Shown here: positions 30,769-34,233 of the stretch, piece after piece
Layout of the letters: the number at the start of each line of letters is the position of its first letter
Position numbering within the stretch: the stretch's first letter is position 1
NCBI GenBank assembly: GCA_020026285.1
Contig: JAHHQS010000025.1
Coordinates: forward strand, 1-34,233
Direction: 5' to 3'
DNA length: 34,233 bases
DNA from: Parabacteroides sp.
GTDB lineage: Bacteria; Bacteroidota; Bacteroidia; Bacteroidales; Tannerellaceae
Made by a program: the position numbers and the translations under genes
Notes under the pieces: model-generated
Told to the model about the DNA's origin: nothing
The model's database searches: none
What the model saw: only the letters and a program-made list of their open reading frames with translations

Positions 30769-31550
30769 TTTGTGAGAATTTGCATTTAATCAGTTTCTCA
30801 CCTACTCATACTTCTTTAAAAATAGCTCATGCTATTGCCGAGGGTATGAATGTAGCTCCTTTTTCAGAATCGGATATAACATTCCAAACACCGAAAGAGA
30901 AAGATTTGATTGAGAATGAATTGGTCATAGTGAGTGTCCCTGTGTATGGGGGCCGAGTGCCGGATACAGCAATAGAACGTTTAAAGATGTTTCGTGGAGA
31001 AAACTCGTTGGCTGTCCCTGTTGTTGTTTACGGAAATAGGGATTATGATGATGCATTGCTGGAACTTTCTGATTTGTTGAAGGATCAAGGTTTTGTAATT
31101 CTGGCTGCTGCAGCATTTATTGGAGAGCATTCGTTTAGTACTTCTCAGTATCCGATTGCTTCTGGTCGTCCGGATATGAAAGATCATGATCTTGCTTCTG
31201 ACTTCGGGCGACAGGTAATGGAAAAGCTTCAAGGTATCTCTTTGTTGAAAGATTTGCCTGACGTAAAAATAAAGGGAAATTATCCTTATAAGGAAAAGAA
31301 AGCTGGAGCTCCGGTGGCACCAATGGTCAATGAAGATAATTGTTCTTTATGTGGTTGTTGCGTAAATGTTTGCCCGGTAGGAGCGATATCTATAAATGGT
31401 GATAAAATCTATTCGGATCCGACTCTTTGTATCAAGTGTTGTGCTTGTGTAAAGGAATGTCCGGATGGAGCAAGAGTCTTTCCGAATCCGTTTGCTGAAT
31501 TCCTTTTTAAAAACTTCAGTACACGTAAGGAGCCTGAATTGTTTTTGTAG
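30765..31550 (+). CDS. EFR1-family ferrodoxin (flavodoxin-like domain plus two 4Fe-4S clusters)
   Basis: 261-aa cytoplasmic electron carrier. Residues about 1-165 are flavodoxin-like (FSPTHTSLKIAHAIAEG near the start, VPVYGGRVPDTAIERL as the FMN-side loop). The C-terminal part binds two [4Fe-4S] clusters: C193-x2-C196-x2-C199-x3-C203-P and C222-x2-C225-x2-C228-x3-C232-P. It is last in the iorA-iorB-tlpA operon with a 4-bp overlap to tlpA. Because IorA here lacks its ferredoxin domain, this protein is a good candidate electron acceptor or donor for IorAB (inferred). Confidence 0.88.
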   Translation: MICENLHLISFSPTHTSLKIAHAIAEGMNVAPFSESDITFQTPKEKDLIENELVIVSVPVYGGRVPDTAIERLKMFRGENSLAVPVVVYGNRDYDDALLELSDLLKDQGFVILAAAAFIGEHSFSTSQYPIASGRPDMKDHDLASDFGRQVMEKLQGISLLKDLPDVKIKGNYPYKEKKAGAPVAPMVNEDNCSLCGCCVNVCPVGAISINGDKIYSDPTLCIKCCACVKECPDGARVFPNPFAEFLFKNFSTRKEPELFL

Positions 31551-31595
31551 TTTGTTGTTCGATTTCAGTTTAAGTAATATCAAAGAATTAAATAA

Positions 31596-31631
31596 AAATG
31601 TCCTGCGTTTAAACAAAAACGTGGGACATTT
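31596..31631 (+). terminator. Terminator of the iorAB operon
   Basis: Arms AAATGTCC (31596-31603) and GGACATTT (31624-31631), continued inward by two wobble pairs and CGTTT/AAACG, giving a 15-bp stem with a 5- to 6-nt loop. A/T-rich flanks. Confidence 0.7.
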
Positions 31632-31769
31632 CTGTTTAAGCGCTAAAGTCTTTTATGTGGTTGGAAAATATTACATCTTGTTGGAAATTAAATATTTGTG
31701 AGTGTGGATACTTTTTCTGCTTTTTAAAATAAAAATGATTAAAATGATAAAATTATCTTTTAAAAGATA

Positions 31770-31777
31770 TATCTTTG
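31770..31777 (+). promoter_or_regulatory. Promoter -7 element for the GH3 gene
   Basis: TATCTTTG, a full match to TAnnTTTG, about 35 bp before ATG 31812. The -33 region is A/T-rich without a clear TTTG. Confidence 0.5.
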
Positions 31778-31811
31778 ATTCTTAATAGTAAAGAATGTTA
31801 AATATAAATTC

Positions 31812-34130
31812 ATGAAAAAGACTTTTATTGTGCAGTGTGTGTGGGGGTGTGTCTTGTTAACTGGAACATTGTTCTTCACTGGATGTTCTTTGGATAAGAA
31901 TTATCAAGATTGTTCTTTGTCTCCTTCAGAACGAGCTGAATTATTGTTGAAAGAAATGACTTTGGAAGAGAAAGTCGGACAGATGTGTCAGTATGTTGGC
32001 CCGGGACATATTCAGCAAAATGAACAAAAGAAAAATCAAAAGAGTGATGATATGGGGAATATTGATGCGAATGCTTTTGGTTTGAAATCTAAGGAAATCA
32101 TAGAAAAGGTAAGGAAAGGAGAGATAGGTTCCTTTCTTCATGTCCTTTCGGTTGAGGAGGCTAATGCTTTACAGCAGGTTGCTCAACAAAGTCGTTTGAA
32201 AATTCCCTTGTTGATAGGTGTCGATGCTATTCATGGTAATGGATTGCATGCTGGTTGTACGGTTTATCCCACATCGATAGGAATGGCTTCTACGTTTAAT
32301 CCTGATTTGTTGGAAAAAATCGGAAAGGAAACTGCTTCGGAGATGAGAGCAAGTGGAATGCATTGGGCTTTTAATCCGAATTTAGATGTGGCACGTGATG
32401 CGCGTTGGGGAAGAATTGGTGAAACTTTTGGAGAAGATACTTATCTGGTGACTCGTATGGGAACAAGCCTGATTAAGGGGTTGCAAGGACGTAATGGGGT
32501 TGAGCCTGACAGAGTTTTAGCTTGTGCCAAACATTTAATTGCAGGAGGGGAACCGGCAGGTGGTATTAATGCTGCTCCTATGGATCTTTCGGAACAAAAA
32601 TTAAGGGAAGTGTTTCTTCCTCCTTTTCTTTCTGCTGTTAAATCGAATGTTTTCACGGTTATGGCTGCTCATAATGAATTGAATGGTATCCCTTGTCATG
32701 GAAATAAATGGTTATTGGATGATTTGTTGAGGAAAGAATTGGGATTTAAGGGATTTGTTGTTAGCGACTGGATGGATATAGAGCGTATGCATTCCATGCA
32801 TCATTATTTACCGAGTGTAGAAGAAGCGTTTCGTGTGTCGGTTGAGGTAGGAATAGATATGCATATGCAAGGAAATGGCTATTACGAAACTATATTGGAG
32901 GCTGTTCGTCAAGGGCGTATTTCGGAAGAACGTATAAATAAGGCTGTTAATAAAATATTGGAAGCTAAATTCTTATTGGGACTGTTCGAAAAATCTGTTG
33001 TTGATATTCCAAATACGAGAAATCAAATAGCTCCCGAAGAACATCGTCAGACAGCATTAAATGCAGCTCGTCAATCTCTTGTGTTATTGAAGAACGATGG
33101 TTTGTTGCCTTTGAAGAAAAACGTATATCATAAAATATTCATTGTCGGACCGAATGCTGATAGTCAGACTATTTTAGGGGATTGGGCAATGCCACAGCCA
33201 AAAGAAAATGTAATTACTGTTTATAAAGGTCTTCGTGACATGTGCCCGGATGCCCAAATAGATTCTTTATGTTTTTCAGGAGTTATTACAAATATCAATT
33301 CTGAGAATTTGGAAGTCGCTGCTCGGAAAGCTAAGGAAGCAGATTTGAATGTGGTAGTGATAGGTGAAAACGCACAGCGTTACGAAAGCAAAGGACGTAC
33401 CTGTGGAGAAAATTGTGATCGGGATAATTTGGATTTCCCAGGATTACAGCAGAATTTACTTGAAAAAGTGTATGAATCAGGAAAGCCTACTGTTTTGGTC
33501 ATGTTGAATGGTCGTCCTTTAAGTATAGTTTGGGCAAATGAAAATTTGCCGGCAATTTTAGAGGCTTGGGAACCGGGTATGATGGGTGGTCAAGCTATTG
33601 CCGAGGTGCTTTTCGGAGATGTGAATCCAAGTGGAAAACTTCCTGTTACAGTTCCGTATAATGTAGGACAAGTTCAAACGATATATAATCATAAGGCTTC
33701 TCAATATTCTCGTCAATTTGCTTTATCTCATACCGGTGCTCTTTATCCTTTTGGTTATGGATTGAGTTATACAACTTATCACTATGGAAACCCCGTTTTA
33801 TCTAAAACAAAAATTCATAAGGATGAAACAGTCTCGGTTTCTTTTGATTTAACTAATATCGGAAATTTGGATGGAACAGAAATCGTGCAGCTTTATATCC
33901 GTGATGAATATGGTTCTGTAACTCGTCCTGTAAAAGAATTGAAAGCATTTCAGCGAGTTCCTTTGAAAGCTGGTGAGAAAAAATCTGTTCATTTCGAAAT
34001 TACACCCGATGATCTGAAGTTCTATACAGCTCGAAAAGTTTGGGAAGTAGAACCGGGGGATTTCACGATAATGGTAGGGCCTTCGTCTGCAGATAAGGAT
34101 TTACAGAAAATATCGTTAATCGTAGAATAA
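31812..34130 (+). CDS. Glycoside hydrolase family 3 lipoprotein (beta-glucosidase-like)
   Basis: 772-aa GH3 enzyme with a lipoprotein signal (LLTGTLFFTGCS, lipid Cys near residue 25). The order is the (beta/alpha)8 domain with LLIGVDAIHGNGLHAGCTVY, the KHLIAGG segment and the nucleophile D319 in GFVVSDWMDIERM; the alpha/beta sandwich domain with VVVIGENAQRYESKGRT and ILEAWEPGMMGGQAIAEVLF; and a C-terminal fibronectin III-like domain (TYHYGNPVLSKTKIHKDETV onwards). All are intact and the length is standard. It releases terminal beta-linked sugars, probably at the outer membrane or in the periplasm. Glucose specificity is likely but not provable; xylosidases look similar. No Sus-like transport genes adjoin it. 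Confidence 0.92.
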   Translation: MKKTFIVQCVWGCVLLTGTLFFTGCSLDKNYQDCSLSPSERAELLLKEMTLEEKVGQMCQYVGPGHIQQNEQKKNQKSDDMGNIDANAFGLKSKEIIEKVRKGEIGSFLHVLSVEEANALQQVAQQSRLKIPLLIGVDAIHGNGLHAGCTVYPTSIGMASTFNPDLLEKIGKETASEMRASGMHWAFNPNLDVARDARWGRIGETFGEDTYLVTRMGTSLIKGLQGRNGVEPDRVLACAKHLIAGGEPAGGINAAPMDLSEQKLREVFLPPFLSAVKSNVFTVMAAHNELNGIPCHGNKWLLDDLLRKELGFKGFVVSDWMDIERMHSMHHYLPSVEEAFRVSVEVGIDMHMQGNGYYETILEAVRQGRISEERINKAVNKILEAKFLLGLFEKSVVDIPNTRNQIAPEEHRQTALNAARQSLVLLKNDGLLPLKKNVYHKIFIVGPNADSQTILGDWAMPQPKENVITVYKGLRDMCPDAQIDSLCFSGVITNINSENLEVAARKAKEADLNVVVIGENAQRYESKGRTCGENCDRDNLDFPGLQQNLLEKVYESGKPTVLVMLNGRPLSIVWANENLPAILEAWEPGMMGGQAIAEVLFGDVNPSGKLPVTVPYNVGQVQTIYNHKASQYSRQFALSHTGALYPFGYGLSYTTYHYGNPVLSKTKIHKDETVSVSFDLTNIGNLDGTEIVQLYIRDEYGSVTRPVKELKAFQRVPLKAGEKKSVHFEITPDDLKFYTARKVWEVEPGDFTIMVGPSSADKDLQKISLIVE

Positions 34131-34151
34131 TAGATGTAATGATTTCAATAG

Positions 34152-34195
34152 AAGCGATGTCGCCTTTTTTCTAAAAGGGAGGCATCGCTTTTTTT
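34152..34195 (+). terminator. Rho-independent terminator after the GH3 gene
   Basis: Arms AAGCGATG (34152-34159) and CATCGCTT (34183-34190), with further imperfect GCCTTTT/AAAAGGG pairing inside, followed by a T run. Confidence 0.75.
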
Positions 34196-34233
34196 ATATA
34201 GTCTTTGGCTTTTTGGTTTTGTCCCAATTAATT

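Overview
The window looks like the chromosome of a gut-type Bacteroidales bacterium (Bacteroides/Parabacteroides-like; genus not resolvable by eye). The grounds are low-GC DNA, many promoters with the Bacteroidetes -7 element TAnnTTTG about 19 bp after a -33 TTTG-like element, family content such as a DUF4251 protein, a C11 (clostripain) lipoprotein, an Nfn/Sud-type fused flavoprotein and large GH2/GH3 glycosidases, and a tRNA-Ser without an encoded CCA. I see no insertion sequences, phage genes or CRISPR arrays.

Layout. 1-2130: tail of a probable periplasmic binding protein, then a FecCD/BtuC permease and its ATPase (cobalamin or iron-chelate import). 2245-3792: a DUF4251 protein, a PH-domain membrane protein interrupted by an in-frame TGA, and a GroES-like protein. 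3881-6166: a fused NfnA/NfnB-type iron-sulfur flavoprotein. 6325-7581: a C11 cysteine peptidase lipoprotein. 7702-18574 plus 18588-20051: a potassium-homeostasis region containing an NtrC-type sigma54 response regulator, a 32-aa membrane peptide, kdpF-A-B-C, an outer-membrane beta-barrel protein, an NlpE-like lipoprotein on the opposite strand, then trkH, a stand-alone KdpD sensor module (KdpD+Usp) and a separate membrane histidine kinase. 20423-20911: an unknown four-helix membrane protein. 21062-23606: a three-gene envelope operon (BamE-like lipoprotein, unknown lipoprotein, PagL-like outer-membrane protein). 23701-26364 (minus): a secreted GH2 glycosidase. 26662-26748 (minus): tRNA-Ser(GCT). 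26889-27932: MltG. 28070-31550: iorA-iorB-tlpA-EFR1 ferredoxin operon. 31812-34130: a GH3 beta-glucosidase-like lipoprotein.

The most interesting signal is the control of the potassium genes. The same 15-bp palindrome (TTCTCAAAATGAGAA) occurs upstream of kdp and upstream of trkH-kdpD-kinase. In both places its centre lies exactly 100 bp before the G of a -12 sigma54-like element, and each copy has a degenerate second copy 20-21 bp further upstream. Together with the NtrC-family regulator (intact GAFTGA loop) beside kdp and the kinase at the end of the trkH operon, this suggests a sigma54-driven potassium regulon in place of the classical KdpD/KdpE (OmpR-type) circuit. The operator and promoter sequences and spacings are read directly from the DNA; the regulatory link is inferred.

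Other points for follow-up are a pseudoknot-capable RNA-like fold at 9179-9245, a likely nonsense mutation in the PH-domain gene, an IorA lacking its usual C-terminal ferredoxin domain with a ferredoxin-flavodoxin fusion in the same operon, a PagL-like protein lacking the expected Glu, and paired related palindromes at 20141-20224.
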